This document shows, piece by piece, positions 52,444 to 59,958 of a stretch of 64,000 nt of DNA. Numbering within the stretch: the first letter of the stretch is position 1; the number at the start of each line of letters is the position of its first letter. Position numbers and translations under genes: made by a program. Origin of the DNA: Chromatiales bacterium (lineage in GTDB: Bacteria > Pseudomonadota > Gammaproteobacteria > Thiohalomonadales > Thiohalomonadaceae). The stretch spans positions 1 to 64,000 of the forward strand of contig JAOUQQ010000001.1 in assembly GCA_029879245.1 (NCBI GenBank). The letters run 5' to 3'. The notes beneath the pieces are model-generated. The model did not search any database and was not told the DNA's origin. It worked only from the letters and a program-made list of their open reading frames with translations.

Positions 52444-52851
52444 CTATGCGACCTCCAGATCCACCCTCTCCACCACTCCATCGTGCAGACGAAAGCCACG
52501 CATCTCCAGCACCCCCTCAATATTAAGCGAGATAATAAGATAGAGCGCCTCGGGATAGGCCGCCTCGGCCAGGTCACGTGCAGAAGGTTCTGCCGGGGCG
52601 TGGGGGTGGGAGTGGTAGATGGCGAAGAGCTCCTCGCCTGACTCGCGCATCCGCCTCATCGCCTCAATCTGCGCCGCCGGATCCATGGTGAAGAGCTTCT
52701 CAGGCACATCGGCCACATTGGCGATGGGGTAGAGTGCTCCGGGTACTCCCCCCTTTGCCGAGATGAGCCCACACACCTCCTCCTCAGGGGAGTGCTGGGC
52801 GTGGGTGAGGACCTTGTTGACCAGGGTGATGGGGAGGGTGACTTGTGACAT
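52444..52851 (-). CDS. JAMM/MPN (Mov34) zinc metalloprotease domain protein
   Basis: 135 residues forming a single JAB1/MPN domain. The catalytic zinc motif HSHPHAP...SARD and the upstream glutamate in EEEVCGLI are intact, so peptidase or isopeptidase activity is expected. In bacteria such enzymes trim ubiquitin-like sulfur carriers (for example Mec+ acting on CysO). ATG 52851 chosen; longer reading would overlap the moeB end. The moeB-like gene ends 12 bp before its start on the same strand, so both are in one operon and may share a sulfur-carrier substrate located elsewhere. Confidence 0.85.
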   Translation of the reverse strand: MSQVTLPITLVNKVLTHAQHSPEEEVCGLISAKGGVPGALYPIANVADVPEKLFTMDPAAQIEAMRRMRESGEELFAIYHSHPHAPAEPSARDLAEAAYPEALYLIISLNIEGVLEMRGFRLHDGVVERVDLEVA

Positions 52852-52862
52852 CGTTTTTCTCT

Positions 52863-53612
52863 TTAACTGTTCTGACTGTGGCAACTACAGCCCGGGTCCT
52901 TCTTTAACCGCATACTCCGCCACTCCATTGTCAGCGCATCCAGTAACAGCAGACGTCCATCAAGTGTATCGCCAATACCGAGCAACACCTTAAGCACCTC
53001 AGTCGCCTGAATGGTGCCGATGATGCCGACCACGGGGGCGAGCACGCCATTTTCGCTGCAGGTCTGTGACAGCTCGCCCTCATCTTTATAGAGGCAGCGG
53101 TAGCAGGGACTGTCGGGACGCTCATTGTGGAATACCGAAACCTGCCCCTCCATGCGGATCGCCGCGCCGGAGACCAGCGGCTTTTTTGCCATCACGCAGG
53201 CGTCGTTGACGGCAAAGCGGGTGGCAAAATTGTCGCTGGCATCGACCACCACGTCGGCCTGTTCCACCTCCGCCAGCAATGCCTCACCCTCTAATTTCTG
53301 GTTGATGGCGATAACCCCAACTTCGGGGTTGAGAACCGCCAGGGTATCGCGCGCCGACTCCACCTTGGGACGCCCCAGGTCGTGGCTGCCGTGGAGAAGT
53401 TGGCGTTGCAGGTTGGAGAGGTCGACCGTATCAAAATCGACCAGCACCAGTTGCCCCACCCCGGCTGCGGCCAGGTACATCGCCACCGGCGAGCCGAGGC
53501 CGCCCGCACCGATAATCAGCACGCGACTGTTGAGCAGCTTCTGCTGCCCCGTCACATCGACACCGGGCAGCATGATCTGGCGGCTGTAGCGCAGCAGTTG
53601 TTCGTCTTCCAA
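52863..53612 (-). CDS. moeB: MoeB/ThiF-type E1-like adenylyltransferase
   Basis: Activates the C-terminal glycine of MoaD- or ThiS-like sulfur carriers as an acyl-adenylate. 249 residues: RYSRQIMLPG, nucleotide-binding GAGGLGSPVAMYLAAAGVG near 36-54, VDFDTVDLSNLQRQLLH, SGAAIRMEGQVSVF, and structural zinc pairs CYRC and CSCH. Length equals MoeB. Start TTG at 53612 fits the family N-terminus. No moaD or thiS is adjacent, so whether it serves molybdenum cofactor (needed by SoeA), thiamine or another pathway is open. Confidence 0.9.
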   Translation of the reverse strand: MEDEQLLRYSRQIMLPGVDVTGQQKLLNSRVLIIGAGGLGSPVAMYLAAAGVGQLVLVDFDTVDLSNLQRQLLHGSHDLGRPKVESARDTLAVLNPEVGVIAINQKLEGEALLAEVEQADVVVDASDNFATRFAVNDACVMAKKPLVSGAAIRMEGQVSVFHNERPDSPCYRCLYKDEGELSQTCSENGVLAPVVGIIGTIQATEVLKVLLGIGDTLDGRLLLLDALTMEWRSMRLKKDPGCSCHSQNS

Positions 53613-53663
53613 AGGTAATTTCCCGCCTGTCGATATTAGGCAGAGTGTACCCCAGTAACGGGA

Positions 53664-54071
53664 TTACAGGTAATTGCGCCAGTGCTCGGGGCGCTGGTCG
53701 CGACAGCCGTGGGGTAGTTTGCAGTAGCGGTTGATAAAGACCTGGCGATCGGCATATCCGCACTCGTCGATCCCCAGGTTGGCCCGCTCCACCTCTTCGG
53801 TGTAGTAGTAGAGGGCACGTTTGAGTTTAACGATAAGGCTGTTATCGAGGTGAAAGCCGAGGTCGATCAGCACATCTTCGATAAGGTTCAGGTTGAGCTG
53901 GGTAATGTCGTAACTGATCTGTAACAGGTAGGCGTTATCGGGGCGCAACTGATGGATCCCCTCCACGTCAGCCAGCAGCAGACTCGCCGACTGGGCCTGC
54001 TGCTGATCGGGGTGGAGGCGACAGAAATGGATCTCCCGGTGTTTGAGCAGTTCGCTGCTTTCTCTCTCCAT
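53664..54071 (-). CDS. Conserved hypothetical protein
   Basis: 135 residues, ATG 54071 with GGAGG just upstream. A mid-region of LxxD and LNLNLIEDVLIDLGFHLDNSL suggests a helical core. Three cysteines (near 17, 103 and 117) and several histidines are scattered. No signal peptide or membrane segment. It lies between prmC and moeB, all on the minus strand, with gaps of about 45-50 bp, so an operon is possible. Family not recognised. Confidence 0.7.
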   Translation of the reverse strand: MERESSELLKHREIHFCRLHPDQQQAQSASLLLADVEGIHQLRPDNAYLLQISYDITQLNLNLIEDVLIDLGFHLDNSLIVKLKRALYYYTEEVERANLGIDECGYADRQVFINRYCKLPHGCRDQRPEHWRNYL

Positions 54072-54115
54072 GCCTCCATCCTAGCCCCCAGGGGGAATAT
54101 TTCAAGCCGAACGGT

Positions 54116-54958
54116 TCACAATCTCCCATCAGGGAGTCGTCCCAGTGAGACTCTGCCGTGGCCCTGCAGATCGGGCAACAATTCGACCGCCTCATATCCG
54201 GCCTCCCGCAGTAGAGCACAAACCGCCTCCCCCTGATCAAAGCCGTGCTCCAGCAACAACCACCCGCCGAGTATAAGGTGTTTCGGTGCCCCATCGATAA
54301 TGGTGCGAATATCGTCTAGCCCATCTGCCCCTGAGGCGAGGGCGCTGCGCGGCTCAAATCGTACATCGCCCTGATTTAAGTGGGGGTCTGCCGATGCAAT
54401 ATAGGGGGGATTTGAGAGGATCAGATCGAACCGCTCTCCCGCCAGAGGCTCGAACCAGTCACCGAGCAGAAACTGCACATTGCCGATGCCGTTATCTTTA
54501 CCGTTCTGCCGCGCCACCGCCAGCGCGGCCTCACTACGCTCCACCGCCACCACTTCACAACTGGGGCACTCCGCGGCAATGGCAAGGGCGATGGCGCCGC
54601 TACCTGTTCCAAGGTCGACCACACGGCCACCACCCGCGGGCAGGCGGGCCAGCGCCGCCTCCACCAGAAGTTCGGTCTCGGGGCGCGGGATAAGGGTATC
54701 AGGGGTTACCTTGAGAGAGAGCGTCCAGAAGCCGCGCTCACCCAGAAGATGGGCCACCGGTTCGCCCCTCTCTCGACGGGACAACAGCGTCTCAAACTGC
54801 TGCTCAGCCTCGCCACTCAGCTCCCTCTCCGGCCAGGTGTAGAGATAACTGCGCGACTCGCCTGTCGCTCTGCAAAGCAGCAGTTCTGCATCCACCCGCG
54901 GGGTATCGGTATGGCGTAGCCGCCTTACCGCTGCAACCAGTGCCTCATCAATGGTCAC
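54116..54958 (-). CDS. prmC: Release factor glutamine methyltransferase PrmC (HemK)
   Basis: Methylates the glutamine of the GGQ motif in release factors RF1 and RF2, using SAM. 280 residues, normal length. The helical N-terminal domain includes VAHLLGERGFWTL and PDTLIPRPETELLVE. The Rossmann domain has DLGTGSGAIALAIA near 115 and the catalytic NPPYIAS near 180. GTG start at 54958, 16 bp after the ilvA stop. A prfA gene, its common neighbour, is not present here. Confidence 0.93.
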   Translation of the reverse strand: MTIDEALVAAVRRLRHTDTPRVDAELLLCRATGESRSYLYTWPERELSGEAEQQFETLLSRRERGEPVAHLLGERGFWTLSLKVTPDTLIPRPETELLVEAALARLPAGGGRVVDLGTGSGAIALAIAAECPSCEVVAVERSEAALAVARQNGKDNGIGNVQFLLGDWFEPLAGERFDLILSNPPYIASADPHLNQGDVRFEPRSALASGADGLDDIRTIIDGAPKHLILGGWLLLEHGFDQGEAVCALLREAGYEAVELLPDLQGHGRVSLGRLPDGRL

Positions 54959-54974
54959 CGCTGTAACCAGTCAC

Positions 54975-56501
54975 CTAGTTGCGCAGGAATTTCGCGTAGG
55001 CGGGATTGCTATCCTCCTCCCACCAGCGGTAACCAAGTTGATCGAGGAAGGTGTGAAACTCATCGAGATCCCCCTGCGGTACCTGAATACCACAGAGCAC
55101 ACGCCCATAGGCGGCGCCGTGATTGCGGTAGTGGAACAGGCTGATGTTCCAGCGCCCACCCAGGCGATTGAGGAAACGCAACAGGGCACCGGGGCGCTCT
55201 GGAAACTCAAAACGCAGCAACCGTTCATCCTCAGCGTCGGCACGCCCACCCACCATATAACGTACGTGGAGTTTGGCCATCTCATTATCGCTCAAATCCT
55301 CTACCGGCAACGCTTTCTCTGCCAGTTCGGCAAGCAGCCTGTCTTTCTCCGGCTTGCCGCCAGCCAGCTGCACACCAACAAAGATATGGGCATCGGCCTT
55401 ATCGGCATAGCGGTAGTTAAATTCGGTGATGTTGCGCGACCCCAGGGTCTCGCAAAAACTGAGAAAGCTGCCCGGCCTCTCGGGGATAGTGACGGCAAAC
55501 AGCCCCTCGCGCAGCTCGCCCAGCTCCGCCCGCTCCGCCACGTGGCGCAGGCGATCAAAATTCATGTTAGCACCCGAGTCGATGGCAACAAAGAAGTGGT
55601 CTTCACACCCCTCACGCTCCACATACTTCTTCAACCCTGCAATACCGAGGGCCCCGGCGGGCTCGGCAATGGAGCGGGTATCCTCAAAGATATCCTTAAT
55701 CGCGGCACAAATCTCGTCGGTAGAGACCAGCACTACCTCATCCACCAGCTCCCTGACCACGCGCCACGGCTCCTCGCCCACCTGTTTCACCGCCACCCCA
55801 TCGGCAAAGATACCGACCTGCGGCAACACCACGCGCTCCCCTGCCTGCAACGCGGCGTGCAGACAGGGGGCATCATCGGGTTCGACACCAATCACCTTCA
55901 CGTGCGGGTAGAGCGCCTTGATATAGGCCACTACGCCGGCAATGAGACCACCACCACCTACCGGGACGAAGACGGCATTGAGGCGTTCCGGATCGGGGTG
56001 CTGGCGCATCAGCTCCATCGCCACAGTACCCTGCCCGGCGATCACGATCGGGTCATCATACGGGTGGACGAAAGTCAGCCCCCTCTCCTCGGCCAGCTTG
56101 CGGGCATGGGTATAGGCGTCGTCATAGCTGTTGCCTGCCAGCTCTACCCTGGCACCACGGGCGGCCACGGCATTGACCTTGATCGCCGGTGTGGTCTTGG
56201 GCATCACAATAGTGGAGTCGATCCCCAGGCGCCGTGCCGAGAGCGCCACTCCCTGAGCGTGGTTGCCCGCCGAGGCGGCACAGATACCACGGCGGCGCTC
56301 TGCCGGGGTAAGGCTAGCCATCTTGTTGTAGGCACCACGCAACTTAAAGGAGAAGACCGGCTGCAGGTCCTCGCGCTTGAGCCACACCTTGTTGCGCAGG
56401 CGCGTTGAGAGGGCCGGGGCCACCTCCAGCGGCGTCTCGATCGCCACCTCATAAACGCGGGCAGTGAGAATTCGTTTTAGATAGTCATTTAGCATCGCCA
56501 T
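54975..56501 (-). CDS. ilvA: Threonine ammonia-lyase (biosynthetic threonine deaminase) IlvA
   Basis: First step of isoleucine synthesis: threonine to 2-oxobutanoate. 508 residues. The PLP domain has the Schiff-base lysine in SFKLRGAYNKM near 53, SAGNHAQGVA near 78 and the phosphate loop GGGGLIAG near 187. Two C-terminal ACT-like regulatory domains (about 330-415 and 425-508; each with ERPGSFLSF or ERPGALLRF) mark the feedback-regulated biosynthetic form. ATG 56501. Divergent from rpiA, about 137 bp apart. Confidence 0.95.
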   Translation of the reverse strand: MAMLNDYLKRILTARVYEVAIETPLEVAPALSTRLRNKVWLKREDLQPVFSFKLRGAYNKMASLTPAERRRGICAASAGNHAQGVALSARRLGIDSTIVMPKTTPAIKVNAVAARGARVELAGNSYDDAYTHARKLAEERGLTFVHPYDDPIVIAGQGTVAMELMRQHPDPERLNAVFVPVGGGGLIAGVVAYIKALYPHVKVIGVEPDDAPCLHAALQAGERVVLPQVGIFADGVAVKQVGEEPWRVVRELVDEVVLVSTDEICAAIKDIFEDTRSIAEPAGALGIAGLKKYVEREGCEDHFFVAIDSGANMNFDRLRHVAERAELGELREGLFAVTIPERPGSFLSFCETLGSRNITEFNYRYADKADAHIFVGVQLAGGKPEKDRLLAELAEKALPVEDLSDNEMAKLHVRYMVGGRADAEDERLLRFEFPERPGALLRFLNRLGGRWNISLFHYRNHGAAYGRVLCGIQVPQGDLDEFHTFLDQLGYRWWEEDSNPAYAKFLRN

Positions 56502-56638
56502 ACATTAAGCAGGTCAATAGAAAGTTACAAGCATCAACCGGGGCTTTGCACAAATTTCTTGCCACAGTCGCACCGTGACACCGCAAACTGGTAGAATCAG
56601 CCCATCAGATCAGAAGATAGATAGAGGAATTAACTCCC

Positions 56639-57298
56639 ATGGGCATGACTCAGGACGAAATGAAGCAGGCGGTCGCCCGCGCTGCGCTGGAACACGTAGT
56701 ACCCGATACCATCATCGGTATCGGCACCGGTTCAACCGCCAACTTCTTTATCGACGCACTGGCGGAGATCAAGGGCAGGATCAACGGCACCGTCGCCAGC
56801 TCCGAGGCTAGCGCCGACCGCCTGCGTGGCCATGGTATTCCGGTGTTTGATCTCAACTCGGTCGATCAGATCTCGGTCTATATTGATGGCGCCGACGAGA
56901 CCAACAAGCACGCCCATCTGGTAAAGGGTGGTGGCGGTGCCCTGACCCGCGAGAAAATCGTCGCCGCGGTCGCAAAAAAATTCGTCTGTATCGTCGACTC
57001 CACCAAGGTAGTCGGTGTACTGGGAAAATTCCCGTTGCCGGTAGAGGTGATCCCGATGGCCCGCAGCTATGTCGCCCGCGAGCTGGTGAAGCTGGGTGGT
57101 GAGCCTGTCTACCGCGAGGGCTTTGTCACCGACAACGGCAACGTGATTCTAGATGTTCACAACATGGAGATCATGAATCCGGTGGAGCTGGAGCAGAAGC
57201 TTAACAACATCACCGGCGTGGTCACCAACGGCCTCTTTGCCATGCGCCCGGCCGATGTGGTGCTGGTGGGCAGCGCATCGGGTGTTACCACCCTTTAA
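56639..57298 (+). CDS. rpiA: Ribose-5-phosphate isomerase A
   Basis: Interconverts ribose-5-phosphate and ribulose-5-phosphate, needed in the Calvin cycle and pentose pathway. 219 residues: [15 protein letters not shown] near 24-38, [15 protein letters not shown], the catalytic DGADE near 83-87, and [11 protein letters not shown] near 96-106. ATG 56639 with AGAGGA upstream; a second ATG two codons later is also possible. Followed by the PilZ-like gene at 25 bp. Confidence 0.96.
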   Translation: MGMTQDEMKQAVARAALEHVVPDTIIGIGTGSTANFFIDALAEIKGRINGTVASSEASADRLRGHGIPVFDLNSVDQISVYIDGADETNKHAHLVKGGGGALTREKIVAAVAKKFVCIVDSTKVVGVLGKFPLPVEVIPMARSYVARELVKLGGEPVYREGFVTDNGNVILDVHNMEIMNPVELEQKLNNITGVVTNGLFAMRPADVVLVGSASGVTTL

Positions 57299-57323
57299 CG
57301 GTAACGCCGCCACGTGAGGGGCC

Positions 57324-57890
57324 ATGCAGCCGCAAGACGAACATAGGACCGCTGGCCCCTTTCACATCGAGGATGATGTCTACCTCGACTTCCAACTATC
57401 GGGTGAGCCGGACAGACAGCAGAGCAGTATCTGTCATGAGCTGCTTCAGTTGCACGAGCTATCACGTCAGTCAGGGCACCTGCTCACCAATATTCGCAAG
57501 CAGCACCACGATGTTGCAGCCTATCTCTCACTGCTCGACCACAAAATCGATCTTGTTGCCCGTTTAACCGCCGCCATCGCGCTGGGGGGGGATATTCAAC
57601 AGAATCACAAGGTGAGGCTGAGCGCGGATGAGCTGAGTTTTCTCAACCCTCAGGCGCTACCACTACAGAGTCCACTTCAGCTCAGGCTGGTGATCTTCCC
57701 CAGCCACCTCTGTCTGCAACTACAATCCAGCGTGATCCGTTGCGAAAAGGAGTCCTATGGCTTTCGTATCGGGGTGAAATTTAATAACAAAAGCGAGGCT
57801 GAGCACGAGGCGCTGATACGTCATCTGCTGGAGCGGCAGGCGGCCCAGCTGCGCCACCACAGGTCTGAGCCAGCACCTGAACAGCAATAA
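57324..57890 (+). CDS. Atypical PilZ-domain protein
   Basis: 188 residues. The N-terminal half is helical (HELLQLHELSRQSGHLLTNI). The C-terminal half resembles a PilZ barrel: KVRLSADELSFLNPQ, LRLVIFPSHLCLQL and FRIGVKFNNKSEAEHEALIRHLLERQ. The canonical c-di-GMP-binding RxxxR and D/NxSxxG motifs are not visible, so it may not bind the nucleotide. ATG with GAGGGG upstream, directly after rpiA. Placement beside motility stator genes (opposite strand) is compatible with a c-di-GMP-linked role, but that is inference. Confidence 0.68.
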   Translation: MQPQDEHRTAGPFHIEDDVYLDFQLSGEPDRQQSSICHELLQLHELSRQSGHLLTNIRKQHHDVAAYLSLLDHKIDLVARLTAAIALGGDIQQNHKVRLSADELSFLNPQALPLQSPLQLRLVIFPSHLCLQLQSSVIRCEKESYGFRIGVKFNNKSEAEHEALIRHLLERQAAQLRHHRSEPAPEQQ

Positions 57891-57932
57891 TATCGGCATT
57901 TAAGCGTCCGCTTTTTTCCTCACGCCACCCAT

Positions 57933-58910
57933 TTACTGATCACTCCCCTGATTGCGGAAGAGTGCCTCGATCTCCCCGGTCAGTTCTGGTTGCAGCACGG
58001 GTGACTCACTGTCATCCTGAATCACAACCGGTTCCGCGGATGTCGTGGGCACGGCACTCATCAGCTCCGGCACCTCCTGCGGCAGCACGGCCCCCTTATC
58101 GTCACTGACCGGCTCCATCGTCGGTGAGATAATGATCTCCACACGACGATTGGCGGCCCGATTCTCCCAACTGTCATTCGGCAGCAGAGGCCGAGTATCG
58201 GCCAGCCCCTTCACCTCCGTATCCTCAGGCTTGATTGTCCCATCGGCCAGAAGCTGTTCCAGTACCGATACGGCACGTGATGAGGAGAGCTCCCAGTTGG
58301 AGCGGAAACGGAAGGTATTAATGGGAATATCGTCGGTATGACCCGCCACAGTGATCGTCCCCGGGGTCTCAGCCACCTGTTGGCGGATCACCTCAAGGGT
58401 AGGGAGGAACTCATCGTGCAGGTCGGCCGACCCCGAAGGGAACGAGCCCTTCTCCTTTATGCGGATCACTATCTTATCCTGCTGACTCTCAACCTCGACC
58501 AGACCCTGATCGATCTGCTCAGCCATCTTCACCTGTAGATCGGAGGCCATCTCCTTCGCCGCCTGTTCCAGTACCTCTTTGGCGGTCTCAAGGCTGACAT
58601 CCTCCTTGCTGGTGATCTGCCGGACATCATCCACCGGGGTCGGCTCTGTCTTACCTGGGCTAAACTCCTGAGCGATGATACTGGTTCCTAATGGAATATC
58701 GGGGGCCTCCACCTGACGCTGCACCCCGAATGCCATCTTGAACGAACCGGCAATCTGTTTAAATTTAATAACATCCATCTCCGAGAAGGAGAGCAGCAGT
58801 ACAAAAAAGCACATAAGCAGTGACATCAGATCGGCAAAGGTCATTACCCACGCCGGCGCCCCCGCCTCGCACTCCTGCTCTTCGCATTCGCACTCGTACA
58901 CTTCACTCAT
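57933..58910 (-). CDS. motB: MotB/PomB-type flagellar stator protein with OmpA domain
   Basis: Peptidoglycan-anchored part of the ion-driven stator. 325 residues: a short acidic, cysteine-rich start (YECECEEQECEAG), then one membrane helix PAWVMTFADLMSLLMCFFVLL, with the conserved ion-carrying aspartate near 27. A periplasmic linker leads to the OmpA-like domain (about 160-275; HTDDIPINTFRFRSNWELSSSRAV). A proline- and acid-rich tail extends beyond. ATG 58910; a TTG just ahead is unlikely. It follows the pomA/motA gene by 34 bp. The A-subunit type suggests sodium-driven PomB, but ion choice is unproven. Confidence 0.88.
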   Translation of the reverse strand: MSEVYECECEEQECEAGAPAWVMTFADLMSLLMCFFVLLLSFSEMDVIKFKQIAGSFKMAFGVQRQVEAPDIPLGTSIIAQEFSPGKTEPTPVDDVRQITSKEDVSLETAKEVLEQAAKEMASDLQVKMAEQIDQGLVEVESQQDKIVIRIKEKGSFPSGSADLHDEFLPTLEVIRQQVAETPGTITVAGHTDDIPINTFRFRSNWELSSSRAVSVLEQLLADGTIKPEDTEVKGLADTRPLLPNDSWENRAANRRVEIIISPTMEPVSDDKGAVLPQEVPELMSAVPTTSAEPVVIQDDSESPVLQPELTGEIEALFRNQGSDQ

Positions 58911-58943
58911 CAAACAATTCCATACGTGCGCTAATCGACTCGG

Positions 58944-59703
58944 CTACGCCTCGTCATCGCTCTTACGTTTTGACTGTGGCAGATAGGTAGAGAGCACCTC
59001 CTGAATCATGCGTGGATTGTGACCCGCCTGAATACCGGAGATGCCGTCAAGGATCATCGATTTCATGCGCCGCTCCTCTTCACTGCGCAGCGCCAGTTTG
59101 TCGGCGATGGGTAGTGCGACCAGGTTGGCAATCATCGCCCCATAGAGGGTGGTGAGCAGCGCCACCGCCATCGCCGGGCCTATCGACTTGGGGTCAGACA
59201 TATTGGCCAGCATCTGTACCAGTCCGATAAGGGTTCCAATCATCCCCATCGCCGGGGCGTAATCACCAAATCCCTTAAAGATCTTTTTTCCCATCGTGGC
59301 GTTGGATGGTGTTATCCATATCCTTTTTCAGCACGCTGCGAACCATCTCCGGGGAGTGGCCGTCGACCATCATCTGGATCCCCTTTTTGAGGAAGGTGTT
59401 ATTTACCTCCACCCCCTCCAGTGCCAGCAACCCCTCCTTGCGTGCGGTATTGGCCATGCTCTCCAGGTCCTCAATTAATTGCTCGACCTTCTCCTCCTTG
59501 TGCAGAAAGGTCTTCATCGCCACCTTCACGGCGCCGACAAACTGCCCCATGCTGAACTTCATCATCACCGCGGCAAAGGTACCGCCAAGCACCACTACCA
59601 AAGAGGGGGCATTGATGAACATGCTGCCGCTGCCGCCGAGTACGATCGCACCGATCATCGTACCGATGCCCGCAACCAGACCAATAAGTGTTGCCAGATC
59701 CAT
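58944..59703 (-). pseudogene. pomA: MotA/PomA-type stator gene with a single-base frameshift
   Basis: Two adjacent frames together cover a PomA-like four-helix protein. The first (59703 to 59275) begins MDLATLIGLVAGIGTMIGAI and includes MKFSMGQFVGAVKVAMKTF; the second (59294 to 58944) includes FGDYAPAMGMIGTLIGLVQML and the PAMAVALLTTLYGA segment. They meet at GGGAAAAAAG (near 59286-59295 on the minus strand). Removing one A from the six joins HDGKK to IFKGFGDYAPAMG and gives 252 residues, the usual PomA length. A homopolymer indel from sequencing, a true frameshift, or transcriptional slippage could explain it. MotB follows at 34 bp and is intact. Confidence 0.87.
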
Positions 59704-59800
59704 CCACTACTCCAAATCAACCGGACTGTAATGCCCCCTGCATCCATTGCCGACATCACCATGTAACCCCGTGCGAGCCGCAAACGATACAAAAAGGATA

Positions 59801-59847
59801 TGGGTGAAAGGTCACCCGCATGAGTGACCCCGCTGCTGTCGGGGTCA
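59801..59847. repeat. Two neighbouring hairpins in the gap upstream of pomA
   Basis: GGGTG-AAAGGT-CACCC (about 59802-59817) is followed by TGACCCCG-CTGCTGT-CGGGGTCA (59825-59847), both perfect stems. More short palindromes (GCCCGCCGGGC near 59884) follow. The 255-bp gap between pomA and the FAD/Fe-S gene has no convincing gene. The role is unknown; a leader RNA, processed RNA or terminator set are possible. Confidence 0.45.
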
Positions 59848-59958
59848 GTATTGGAGTTGGAGTCAGGAGGTGTGGAAATCAAGCCCGCCGGGCGGCAGGC
59901 AGTGCCCTGCTAACGCTGCCGTTGAAAAAATAGAGAAGTGAAAACCCGCAGGGTAGCG

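Noticed and set aside
52444-53612. Bacterial ubiquitin-like antiphage (Bil- or CBASS-type) operon
   Set aside because: Only E1-like and JAMM genes are present; no E2-like, ubiquitin-like or cyclic-nucleotide synthase partner, and neighbours are housekeeping genes.
54951-56408. A 485-codon plus-strand frame opposite ilvA
   Set aside because: Complement of a clear IlvA coding sequence; no domain, no plausible start context.
59285-59295. Programmed -1 ribosomal frameshift in pomA
   Set aside because: The required shift is +1 (or loss of one A); the zero-frame codons GGG AAA AAA GAT do not match the X-XXY-YYZ rule for -1 slippage.
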